64,000 nucleotides of DNA from Rhyacichthys aspro (taxonomy: Eukaryota; Chordata; Actinopteri; Gobiiformes; Rhyacichthyidae), in assembly GCA_036850595.1 (NCBI GenBank), contig CM072170.1:11128303-11192302 (forward strand). Reading direction: 5' to 3'. The position numbers and the translations under genes are program-made. Of this stretch, positions 1 to 12,500 are shown in pieces; the stretch's first letter is position 1; each line of letters starts with the position of its first letter. A model generated the notes under the pieces. The model saw only the letters and a program-made list of their open reading frames with translations. It searched no databases and had not been told where the DNA came from.

Positions 1-327
1 AGCTCCGCGTCCAGTCCGCTTTTGTCGAACCACAACAATGAGCAGGTCTTATCTGTGAAGTGTGTGTGTGGTTGGGGAAGTGGGGCCGACCACAGTGGCT
101 TCCAGCTGCCTTTAAAACAAACAGAGGGTCTAAAAACGGGATTCTTGCTGCGGTTGCCCACCAGTAGTTAAGTTTCCTCCTATACATACACAAACACACA
201 GAAGCTGCTGATTCAGTGAAAGCAGTCATTATTCAGGGCTTTTCCTTTTCTATACAATCACGTCTGCAGAATATAGTATAGCATTTTGGAACCTTGTTTA
301 AAAATATTATCTCTCTTGGTTTCCTAG
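1..327 (+). other. ino80: ino80 intron (partial)
   Basis: The window opens inside an intron that ends with the acceptor at 326-327. No exon signal is seen in it. Confidence 0.8.
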
Positions 328-553
328 GTGACAGCAGTTCCCATGGAGCGCTACTGTAACGACCGCAGTGCTGAAAATGAGTGGCGAGTGATGCGAAATG
401 GAGGCGGGACCATCTTCAAACAGTGTTTTCTGTACGGCTCTCCCGAATTGGCTTCAGAATGGTGCACAAGGGCCAATGCCTTCTACCCACAATGCCCTGG
501 GGGGATCATGGCCCTGAGCCCTCGACATGGATGGTCTTTCATTCGCATTCCTG
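328..553 (+). CDS. ino80: ino80 exon, segment before helicase lobe 2
   Basis: Opens after a pyrimidine-rich acceptor ending CTAG and closes on GTAAGA, phase 1. It encodes VTAVPMERYCNDRSAE through GWSFIRIP, the INO80-specific stretch before the second RecA lobe. The middle of the exon is less like human than its two ends. Confidence 0.94.
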
Positions 554-3500
554 GTAAGAAGAAAGGGTGTCAGTCAAAGTTCATAAAAAGTACAGCTGCA
601 GAAAACAGGAAAATGACAAGGCATTTGCAAACAGGAAGGTGACATTTACATTTTTGGTCGTGAAGTAATGAGGCACATTGACACCGAGGCATAAGATGTT
701 TTGTGCCTGCCCCTAAAACATTAGTGACCAAAAAGGTCCCACCTTAAAAAAACAATGTCTGGTATGTTCTATGCTACGCTTAAAATATTCTGTACATTGT
801 CTTCAGACGGGCTTTTCCGACTCGGAAGCAAAGTCGTTAAACTCCGTTTAAAGCTACCAGACTCTACCTCATTGTTGAAGTTAGTTATTTGTGGAATACG
901 CGTAAAAAGGTCATCATTGCAGGATTCACAAAACATCAGCCAAATGTCTCATTACGTTAGCAAGAGAATGCATCACAATGTTACAGCAGAATAAACATAA
1001 ATGCTGATTTCTTAAATCTTGACACAAAGGGAGATTGTTGACCAAATCTAGAGTGTCCAAAGCTCCTTTTATACCCCTTTCCATTACATTTCTTTCACTA
1101 CCATTCTGTCTCAGTTATCCTTGTGCCCCTTTATGCTCAACCTCTCTCTCAATCTCTTTTTTAAACCTTATCCTGGTTTTCTGTAAAAAAGCAGACCAGT
1201 TTACAGTGTGCACGCTACAAAAATTCTATAAACAGCAGGAAAAAAATTATAAATGAAGTGCCAAAAAAGTGCTAAGTGAAATCCAAACCTAAAAGCACAT
1301 GGCTAATTAGCATAAATAAATATAATAAGACAGGCTTCATTGTTAAAGAAAAGTGAGCATAAAAGTTTGCCAGTGTGAAAGAATAAATGTTTTGACAATA
1401 ATTACTAGATCCAAACTCAAACTTACTTTCTTATTGCTTGCTCGCTCTGGTTTGTTGGTTTGTTTTCGACTTTGAGTGCAGTGTAGAGCCGTGGGAGAGT
1501 GTGGTGCGGGGTCAACAGGACAGCACCAGGCACATCACCTTCCTCCCTTTAGCTCTGTCTTGTCTGCCAAACAGCCGACCTCTCGCAATCTACCAGAGAT
1601 AAAGAGCTCCCGCAGAAGTTCACTCTCATAAACACATCCCTACACTTCCCACCGAGGTGCCAGTACGTTATTGTCCGCGCAGGTGGGTGTACGTGCGCAA
1701 TTTATCAAAAAGGCCCGGCTTACCGAGGTAGGGGTCAGGAGGAGCCCAGTGGGAGCCGATTCGCTGCCAGCGTTTTAGTAACTGATGGATGTCGAAAGGT
1801 GACAGAGGGCGGTGGAGTTTCACAGACATGGCTTCCCTCCTCTGTACCTAAGATAAACTGTTTCTGCAGTTGATGGAGTTGGACTTTAAAAGGTCTAACA
1901 ACAGATGTAAGCAAGTTCAGTAAACAAGCTAAACATAATGTCCACCGATCAATATAGCCACACCTCTGATTTCAAGCTAGAAACACAGAATTATGCACAA
2001 AAACGAAAAGAAACTAGGTGTCCTATCACATTGGCAGTTGTAGATTGGTATTAGTATTTACTGAAGTTTTTGAATACTTTTAAATTATTCATTCTTTCTG
2101 GTGAGGATCAGGAGCCACATCTAGCTCGGTTTTTTGGATAGTGGAGCAACAAGTATGGTATATGAGTATATGAGGGTAGATATCATTTCAGGCATCTAAT
2201 TAGAAGACATCTATACAGTATTCCCACAATTTTCTGTTTTTGCTGTATAGTATTTGGGTAATTCATAAGCTAGATTAACACAGAATAATTTATAAGAATA
2301 ATGCAAAACATTCCAGATTTTTGATATAGTTCTTTCACATTGAGTCTTTGTAATGATTTCTTCCGCTCTTTTTTTGCATCCGTTTTGTTTGTGAAGCGGT
2401 TTGTGCATGAAAGTGAGAAACTAAACAAGTATTTGTGTGTCTGTGTGAGAACAGTCCGCGAGCTCTTGTGAAGTCCTACGGCCGCAGACAAAGCGAGGAA
2501 GTTTAACTGCTGCTCATTGTTCGGGCCTCTCGGTTAGGTAACACTTCTAGATGCCCTGTGTGTTCGTCCGTTTCGGTTAAGTGCACCGCTCTTACATGTG
2601 TCTTTCACCTTACTCCGCACTGTCTCCCACGCTCACTTCTCCCCCGCCCGTCTCACCAGCCCGTCTCGCCCGCAAGCCAATCAGCTGTCCGACTTCATCC
2701 CGTCTGGTCTCCCGCTTGTTTCTCAGCCCGAAGCAGGAAGGAAGTGACCCAACACTCCGGCACCCGTTCCTCCACTGAACACATTGTTGCCACATCAAGG
2801 CCCAGATATGTACAGTAGCTGGGCTCAAGTTTCCCAGCGTCCCTCTCCTGTGCGCTCCCAGCCCCACACCTCCTCAGAACAAATGCCACAGCTGAATAAC
2901 TGTTTGTTTTGAGCACTATGGCGTGAGTAAGGCTTTGCGCTGGTATCGATGGAGGAATCTAATCGGACATGTTAGGAATCACGCCAAAGAGGAGGAAAAA
3001 ACAACTGTGGCTGTAACATCTTAGGCTCTCAGAGGTCTTTTAAAGTCTCAGCCCACATTCACAACATCTTGTTTGGTGGTTATCTCATAGAAAAAGAAGA
3101 CACTAAAAGCCACTAGGTCGCGACAGTAGCAGCAGTTTCAGCTCTAATTACAGAGACACGGGTCTGTGGTCGCCTCTCCTTCACGTTCCAGAAACAAATG
3201 TTCAGTTTTAAGCCCAAAGACAATTTGTGTCAAATTAAAAAAAAATCACTTTGAAAGGGAAGGTTTATTTGCGGAACATTCCTGGGCTGAATCAGAAATA
3301 ACCTACACTGCAGTCTGTGTGGCCACTGCGCAGTTATGTTTAATTAGAAGGAATGTCCACCAAATGATGGCTTTCTCACTGTCTTTTTCTAGCTCTCGTG
3401 TGAGAAAGACAAATTTGAAAGAACAGGAAGAGAGGAATAAGCTGAAACAATGGTTTATAAATGTATCTGAGATGCTGTTTTTTTTTTTTTTAAATCATTG

Positions 3501-6500
3501 TTTTATACTAAGAATAAATGCATTTGGAAAAAGTGAAGTAGAGCTTTGCTGAGAAGCCCCCATCAGTCTGTGGGAAATGGAGTGCCTTCCTGCCCCTTCA
3601 AAAAGAAACCCCGCTCACCAGCAAAATGGCAGGAAGCTTCCCCCGGGCTTCTGATAGACGGGCACAAAACAACACAGACGTCCAGCCTCACCACATCACC
3701 GTCTGTCTCTGCCCAGCACCGCACTCTCTTAAACTGGCACCGACCACCGTCTGCGCAATTCAGCACTTTCTTCCTTGTGCCAGTCCAAAAAAACAAAAAA
3801 AACAACTCTCTCATCCAGCCAAGTATGCCAAGATGTTTGGGTTTCCTATTGTAATTTATGCCACTAACACACAAGACTGAAGGGGGAGACATTAGCCACA
3901 TTTTTTATATATTGAGATGTAAGGACTGCGAAACCAAGTAATATGTAGCTCATCTTGTCTCTGAGCCAGATAGCTTTCATCTGCGGTGTGTGTCGAGTCA
4001 GTGTTGGCCAATGCTGACTGGTCGTCATTTATCTTAATGACAGAGTTCGCAGTGGGATGTTGCGGTGTGGTAAGGGTTTTCTGGTGAAAGTTGAAGCACT
4101 CATCAGACTGTCTGTCTCTTCCAATGCTTAATAGCTCATTGAGAACTGTGACAAGTACTGATTTTCCTCTTTCCTTGAGGTGAAATGGCAAAGCATGTGT
4201 GATCTTTTCCTCTTTGTTTCACCTCCTTAGCAGCTGTCTCCAAGCTCTTTGCTGGTAGCTGTGAGGAAATTAAGTTTAAGTCCGCTTTTATCAATATAAG
4301 CAGTAGCAGCAAAGTAGCGACGGGCTAATATTTCCATCAGCAGCGACGATGAACAAGTGTTGGCCATTGACTTATTGATTTCACAGTGTAATGTATCATT
4401 ATACAGTGAGGGGCTTCGATCGTGGGTTCGACCTGTTCTCTGGCCACCCATCTGTCTCTCTTTCTCACATAACCATCCATCCATCTTCTTTCCATGTCTC
4501 TTTTCACCAACTTCTCTACTTAATGTGTTTGGCCTAAAAGTCAAAAGTGTCTCAGTGTTTTGTTGAAGAAAGCAGTTTTTCAAGAATGAAGTATATTTTT
4601 TATCACATATACAGCGCCAGATCAGTCATGTCTGATTTTTTTTAACCTCTGTTTCATAGTTATGAGGCCTTTTGTCAATATTATTCAAACTTGTGAGTTT
4701 GGTGTATAATAATAGACTCTTTATAAAGTCAGTGTAAGCCTGGCATTTCTGGTTCACAATTTTAAAAACCGTTGAGAAAGTCTCTTCTGATAGCTATTCA
4801 AAATTACTTTTTCTTTTTTTTTTTCTTCAATTCAGTCCAACACGTTTCTGCCCTAATGGGTCAGATGGTTTGTTACACAGAGCCATCTGTTGTGCTTTTC
4901 ACAGAAAGTCTCGGCAAAGGGCAGGTACTTTCAGATGAACAGAAGAGTATTTTTTTTCGAACAATGTCATGTCATTTACAAAGTAACATCATAACAGTGG
5001 CTTTCTTTTCAAACCTAAAACATGCCCATAACTGCTACTACTCCCACACCTTTGGTACAAACCAGCCATGTTTCACACAAAAAATCACACAAAAAGATGG
5101 CTTCTTGTTAAAATGTTTCCAGAAAGATTTTTTCTAAAAAGTTTTCGTTTCATGGATCAAAGAATCTAAACTGAGCACAAGGGCTGCACAATATGGTGCA
5201 AATTTATCATTATCACACTCTGTCAATTGCAGTATCCATAATGCAAACAAATGCTTCAAACTGCAATAATTTTATGCTATTCCATTTGGCAGACATTCAC
5301 ACTGAAGGTCGAAATAAGAGTTTTCTATCTTTTACTTTTATTATGCCAAAGGACACATTCATGTACTATTATACTGTTAACACAAAATCCAACATAATAT
5401 AGGTTTCCCAATATTGTGCAGCCCTATTGAGCACAAAGGCTTTTAGTTTGATAACATAATGTTTTTGCGGAGCCTTGTTGGGTTTGGCACCAGCAACATT
5501 TGAGGTGAAGGGGGACAGGACAGAACAGAAGATCGCAGCGGCGTATTAATGAAATTAGATACTCCCCAACCAACTGTAGTTGTTTAGGGAGTATCAGGCG
5601 CCAGGCACCGGGGCTGGGCCGGGGTTAATTAGCTGGCAGCAGGCCTCTAATTGGGTCAGGACCGTGTCAGGCCCCTGGCTCTGGCCCTACAGGGATTGGA
5701 TTACACCACTGGGGAGAGGGGGGGACACAGACAGTGAAAGGGGGGAAGCATAGGGGGAAATGTAATTGGGATGGAGCGAAGGATGTGGACGGAGCTGGAG
5801 GGTACAGAGAATGTGAGAGGAGGAACACGGGTAGAGTTTAATCTGCCAGCAGGAGGCAGAGGACAGGAGGAGACAGGGAGGACGCTTCTGAGCAGGATTG
5901 GATTTAGGCAGCAGGGGGGTGCGCTGTGGAAAAAAGGGGGCAGGGCAGGTGGCGAAGCTTGATATGTGTATCCATAGCGACAGCAGGGTAGTGCGACACC
6001 ACATGGGATTTGCGTGTGTTTTTTTTGTGACGGGCTGTTTTTGCAGTCTTTATTGGCCTCATCGTGTATGATGGCAGTTTTTGGTGCACAGTGACGTAAG
6101 GCTTCAGTTTGTTGTTTTTATGACCTATTAGAAAAAGACCTTCGATTAACATGTGTCCAGTCTCGAATGGGTCCATGTGAACCCAAGTGGAAACACTCTC
6201 AATACGTTCTGAATGCAACCTCAAATCTGTCAAACTCTGAAATCTCTCACATGTACAATACTGCTTTTCCGCTCTTTTGTTTCATTACACCAGGTTTGCA
6301 ATATACCTGTCATGTTTTCAAAACCAAACCCAAGTTATCTTCCTTAAAACAAAATTACTTCCCTCTAGCTATACACTAACCCCATTCTACATTCCTTCTG
6401 TGGCCCAGCTTAGTATTTTAAAAGGGGTGATTTAGAGTCCACGCCGGCTACACGTATGTATAGACTCATCATATTCAAACCCCTTAAGCCCTCCATAATG

Positions 6501-9500
6501 CAAGGTTACTACATTCACTCAGTTCACATTTATGAAAGGCTCTCATGCCACACACAGCTTATAACGTAAGCCATAAGTGTTACGTTGGATCGAGACAGAC
6601 CACCAGAAGCTTTCCAAAATTGCAATTATTCATTTTCTTGGCTTGGGTTTTATGGGGTATGGCAGCGATATTTAGAATCAGGGATTTTTAGTATGCAGGC
6701 CTAAATGTTTTGAACTCGACCACCTCTGTCTGCATAAGCCTCACACCGGGGTTTGGATAGTGCCTCAGTGGGATTTATGAAAAAACTGCTGAATTGTTTC
6801 TCTATTTTTTTAATGTTTTTTTTTTTTCTTCATCCTTTATGTTTTTATAGCTTCCTTAACGATGCAGGAAATAAGAAACCATTTGACCTCAGAAAGAATT
6901 TTAGAAGGAAAGGAAATGCTCCTCTTGCTAATTGCAGCTAATTTACAAACTACTGCTAGTTCACTCTATATTATGTTTACTGCTTTAATTGTAGTTTGGA
7001 TCTAACCTGTTTGATATGGGTTTAAACTGGTCGACATGTTATGAATGTTCGCCGGCTTAGCTCTAATCTGATAAACAGAAACAGATTGGCGGCAGTGGTT
7101 GAGCAATATTGCCTTATATGAGCATTTGCAAATTTGCCAAGCAGCAGTTCTCATCTGGTGGGCTGGCAGCGTCGTTTGTGGTGTTGGGTGATGGTTGCCC
7201 CTGACCGACTGGTTAGACTGGCACCGGCGGCAAGGAGGCCCCCGTCTGATGATGACCACAACATGGCCGCCGCCGCCACCATCACCAGGGCTAATACAAC
7301 CGCACAGAGACGCCACAAACAAACTGTCTTTCTCTGTCTGCGTGGTTTTTGTCTCTCCGCTCTCGTCTCACTTTCTCTTCCTTTCTCTTTTTTTCTGCCA
7401 TCCATTTTCTCGACGCCAAGGCCAATTATAGGCCTTTGATGGTGGGATACAGTGTTTGCATTTCGAAGAGCTTGTGGTGTGTCGGGTTTTTCATACACAC
7501 AAGTCCGAACCGCAGTGATTTAACAACTGCATTCCAGATGAAAAAGCAAGACGTATGAGCACTGCGCTTCAGGTTCGGTTTAGTCTTTTTACGATTTGCT
7601 TTGTGTCTGCTGTCAGGGTTTCCACCAGAGCTTGAAATTGTAGAAAATGCAGCGATTTTAATGTGTTTTCAAGGTCTCTCAACAGTCTCCGGGGGTTACT
7701 TTGGAGAATGAAGACGTGATAATTTGCCTGAAGTGCTTGAATTTGACTGCCGAGGGTAAAACTAAATATTCCAAGTCAAATGTGTGGGTATACGTTCAGA
7801 TTTTGTGAGCAGAAGTGACTGTGACAGGCTGGCCAATCCGCAATGACCCGAAGTCGAGCGCTCCGATCTGTCCCCAGAGTGTTTCCTCTGTTCGTCTGTT
7901 CTATTAGTTCCTCTTTAACACCTCTACAGGGCCTGACCTTCGTGCCGGGCTAAAGCAAAAGGTCGCAGGTCAGGGTTCAAGCCAAGTACGCATTAGCATT
8001 GAATGTTCACAGGGAATATTAGTGAATGAGCTGCTTTGGTGGGCATTGGGCATATTTTAGCATCTTAATCTACATTTACGTCTGTTTTTTGAGCAACTTT
8101 CTTTGGGCTTGGGCTACTTTTGGGTTGTGATTTTGATTTTGCATTGACAAAGAAAGGAAATAAGAATTGGAAATATTTATACGCCTCACTACAAAAGGGC
8201 TTGGGAAAAAGTGTCTTGCGCTGGACATCCAAGCCTAAACTCTCCCACTGGGACTCTCTGGTAACCCTGGCCTGACCTCTTCACCTGACCCTGGACCTGG
8301 CCTTAGGTTGCCCCCACCGCTCGGGTCACCACTCTTTGGTCAAACTCCATAATGTCCCTGTCACTCGGGTCGATGGCAATCCCTGTCTTTTTCCCATTTG
8401 TCCATTGTGCGAGCTGACGTTAATTCCTCATCAGCTGGACTCTGAGGGGACCACTTCAACAACACAGTCCCGGTGCAGTCACTCCATGCGCTGCCGGTGA
8501 CCAGGACCAACTGCTGCGCTTATGTGTTCCTCTTTTGTGCCATTGTGTGGAATAGAGTGGATATGGCCTTTTCTCCCAGTTTCCTTTGTTACCCCTTCGC
8601 TCTCGCTCATTCTGTGTTTTTTTGTCGATTCGGTCAATATGGGTGCATGCCGTATGTAAACAGTCAACAGATTAGCGAGGGTTTTAGAGCGACTCATCTC
8701 TGCGCTGATCCTCGGTGAAAGGATCTTTACAGACTCCCATCGAAGACTTGTATTGATCGGGAGTCAAAACCCCAGGGAGAGGGCTTCTGTTCTGTTCTCC
8801 TCAGAGTTCATTTAGAAGGCTGTATTTATACTTGTGATAAAAATAGTCATTTCAGGTGGTGTTTTTGTCTCTTTCTCTTCTAGATAAAGATAGCCTGATC
8901 ACTGAGAGTGGGAAGCTGCACACACTGGACATCCTGTTGAGTCGACTGAAGGCCCAGGGACACAGGGTCCTCATTTACTCGCAGATGACCCGGATGATAG
9001 ACCTACTGGAGGTATAAACACACGCACAATTAGATTAGACTACCACAAAACAATCAATTTAACATAGCCAAAAAATACAAAGCGTTCTGAACAAAGTGGT
9101 GAGAGTCCCTGTTCGGACAATGTCACAAACACTAATGGCTTAAATAAAGCCTTAAACCTTTTCAGTCTTGGGGCAGAGTCATCTAGTATGGTTTCAGCAT
9201 TGAGTTCACATTTCAGTATCACATCCTAAGTATTCAGACTGTTCTGTTTTTAAGGGGAATGCATGCTTAAAACTTGCTACTTTAGCCTAGATGAGCTGGG
9301 GTATTTTTTTCTGTTTGTAGTATATACAAAAAACATATCAAGCCTAACACTTCTGCACAGTACTCTATATATCTTTTTTTATTAGAGAAAAGTAACTCTC
9401 TCCATTGCTTTGGTCAATTTTTTTTCTCAGTTTTTGCAGATAGCATAATGTTTCCAATGCAGTAACCAGATTTGTACCAGAAATATACTTTTACTTGATA

Positions 9501-12500
9501 TATCATTTCAACTTAATCTTTTTCAGTTGATTTCTGTATAATTGCATGTAAATTTCCTAAGCATGAAAAGCTTATGTGCTTCATTACAAAAGCAATTGTG
9601 TTTGAAACTAACATACACCAATAGCATCTGATCTTATAGTTCTTCATAAATCATTTTAATTAATTGATAACATTCAACTTCTGCCAAATATAAACACAAG
9701 TGAGAATTTGATACATGTAAAATCCAACCTGGTGTGGATTTACTCTCATTATCAGTAATGTAACAGACATGAAAATGCCAGCCACGTTGCATTATAATAA
9801 TGGTCTAATAATGATCCCTTCCAACGCACCTTAATCTGTCATTTGCATAAGTCCCTGTGGATCTGTGTGAGTTGTTTAACCGCTCTGCCTTCAGTGGTGT
9901 AGTATTGAGCCTCTGTGTCTCTAATCAGCCGGCCTGTCCCTCGTTAGTGCTCTCATTAGATGGCTAATTAACAGGTCAGGGCTAATTAGAGGGGCCTCAT
10001 CTGCAGGGGAGGCAGCCAGATGGGAGGGAGGATAGAGAGAGGTGAGGAGAGATGAGCAGTAAGGGAGTGGCTGAAGGTACTAGGATTGTAAGGGGAGAGA
10101 AATGTTGCAGAAAATCAAAGAAAAGGAAGGTTTGTTGGAGTTTAAAACACAGGAAAACACACTACACCTCAGCTGGTTATTATGTGTCGACAGCTCTAGT
10201 CAAATACTCTATTGTTACTGCTGTATTTGTTGCAAACATTACTATGGAGCCAAAAGCCTGTAGCATGATGTCATTGGGAATTCCTTCCTGTTCACACGCT
10301 TTCCAAATCATGTGGAGGCAGATGGACCACCAGGTGGTCAGGACCTGCCTTCCTGTGAGTCTGGAAGCAGTAGGAATATGTGTGTAAAGACGTAGTAAAG
10401 CACATTAATTACTCTGTAAAGTGATCTCATACAGTGTCTCTGAAATCACATCTTTATCCAATGTTGCTTCACTTTCCTTTGACTGTATTATCTTCCTCAC
10501 TGAATACAACTCTTGCAGATGGAATTAATTTCCTGAACATGGGCACTGCACTGAGAGAAAGAGTGAAGGCGAGGCCGATGCTAATCTCTGTCATTAGCTT
10601 CATTGTTTTTGTCGCCACTTGGCTGCTGGCTCTTCTGGTGACATCACATCGTCGGGTGATGGATCGTCGAGATCCGGGTAGCCTGTAGAAGAATAACAGG
10701 GCCGGCTTTCTTTAGCAGCAGCCATTAGTGAAGCAGGAGCACCACATAGTTTTTCTGTATTTGCTCAGAAGGTACTCTAATGTTACTCTGTGGCTTACAT
10801 CAGTGAGCAGGGGAATGCCTTCTTTGGTTTGTACCACAGCCAAAAAATCAGGAAAGGATTGTATCAGGAATCAGAGATGTGCAGTGTAGACTAAATAATC
10901 TGTCAGTTCCTCTTTTACATTAAACCCAACATAAAATTGGATCTAGTGATTTGTACGAGAGACTCTTATAAATGTAGCTCAGACAGATTTAAGATTAGGG
11001 TTACACACTGCTATTGTTGCTGTTACTTTGAAGTAGGCAGTCAAAAATAAGTGAGATGGGGTGAACTGTTGAAATGTGATTGCTGTGGTTCATATAAAAC
11101 TGATTTCATCCGTGCCCCTGTACCATGTGTAGTCTCTTACCTAATTATTACCATATTTTACAATTAAAAACAGTGGGAATGGTGTCCAGGGAAGTGAATT
11201 AATGACCATGTTTGGTTAAATGAAAAAATGTAGTTATACTGGTGCACGGCCATCATCTGTATGTATCACCTGCACACTTACTCCCAATTCTGCCTTTTTA
11301 ATGACAAAATTTAATTATTTTGCGTATCATCCTAAGGTTAAAATCTTTAATATTAAGTGTCGACGAAAAATGATAGATTCTTTATAATATTTCTGTATAT
11401 ACTTGTTTTTCTTTATAAATATATAATAATAATTAAGTTTGTTTACAAAAACAGTTTTTCCTATCTAAGCTTACAAAGCCTTTTTGACACTGAAGTTGTT
11501 GTACTTGTTCATATTTGAACCTGAAAAATATGATCCCAAGCTTTTCTTTATAAACCTGGTTGTTTGCTTGGGAACAAACTGTGTTCTCGACTCAAAAGCT
11601 GCTTCACTAAATAATAAGAGAATGTACCTCTGAGGCTGTTTTATGTTCAGGAAGTTGAAAACAAACGGGCTGCCACTGCTACTATGTTTTTCAAGATATT
11701 TTTTCCCTATGTATGTTTAAGTGCCAACTAGACTTGAAGCAGAGTTTGAATGGCACATTCAGAACAAAACATTCAAGTGGAAGCAGGAAATTTCATTGGA
11801 CAAATGTTGGTTCTTCATGCCTCAAATAATTCTCCCATGTAAGTTTACTGCGCTGATCGTATATCACTGCTATAATAAGCTGCTGGCACTAAAAAGATAA
11901 ACATTGTATCCAGATATGTGGAGTTACACCTTGATTTATAACATGTGTAACGTAAGCTTGTACAGAGTCAAAGGGAAGTGCAGAAGTGGATAGACTCACT
12001 TGTGAACAACAACATAACACACAAGGAAAGTGTTAGGTGTTGAAGTATGGAGAACTTCCAGGCCTGGGATCAACAAACAAAACTATGAAAGATTACGCAA
12101 GGAATTTTTTTTCTTTTTCTTCAGGGTTTCTATATCTAAACCTAATTTGAGGTTAGCAGCATTTTTGGCTGACATCGCTAATGGCCCCTAATGTAGTGTT
12201 CACTCAGAGCAGATGGGGCTGCTGGGAAGACAGCCAGGGCAGAAAGACTGAGACCTCGGGAGGGTCGTAGGTGCAGGGGGGTCACTAAAAACATAGCGTC
12301 AGATCGTCGATAGCATCTGTAATGGCAGCACGAGGTGAGTCGTGATGCGTGCCGCTAATTGTTTCTGACGTGACGGTTGCGCCAAGGAGGTTAAAGGGTT
12401 AAGAGAGATCAGCGTCCTGAATCATCGTCACTGTGACCCCAGCGTTTCGGTTCACACAACAACATGGTGTAGTGAGCAGACTGAGGAGGATATAGTATCA

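Larger units (their letters stand above)
554..8883 (+). other. ino80: ino80 intron of 8.3 kb
   Basis: Intron between the first and second visible exons. It contains the small hAT-type element at 5180-5427, a homeodomain-site block near 5540-5700 and GC-richer islands near 1440-1860, 2540-2900 and 7180-7330. None of the open frames inside looks like a known protein or has exon-like borders. Confidence 0.8.

Noticed and set aside
4410..4450. GTGGGTTCGACCTGT, resembling a tRNA B-box
   Set aside because: No matching A-box or foldable tRNA; at most a badly decayed SINE.
7960..7990. GGGTTCAAGCC, resembling a tRNA B-box
   Set aside because: Isolated motif with no cloverleaf around it.
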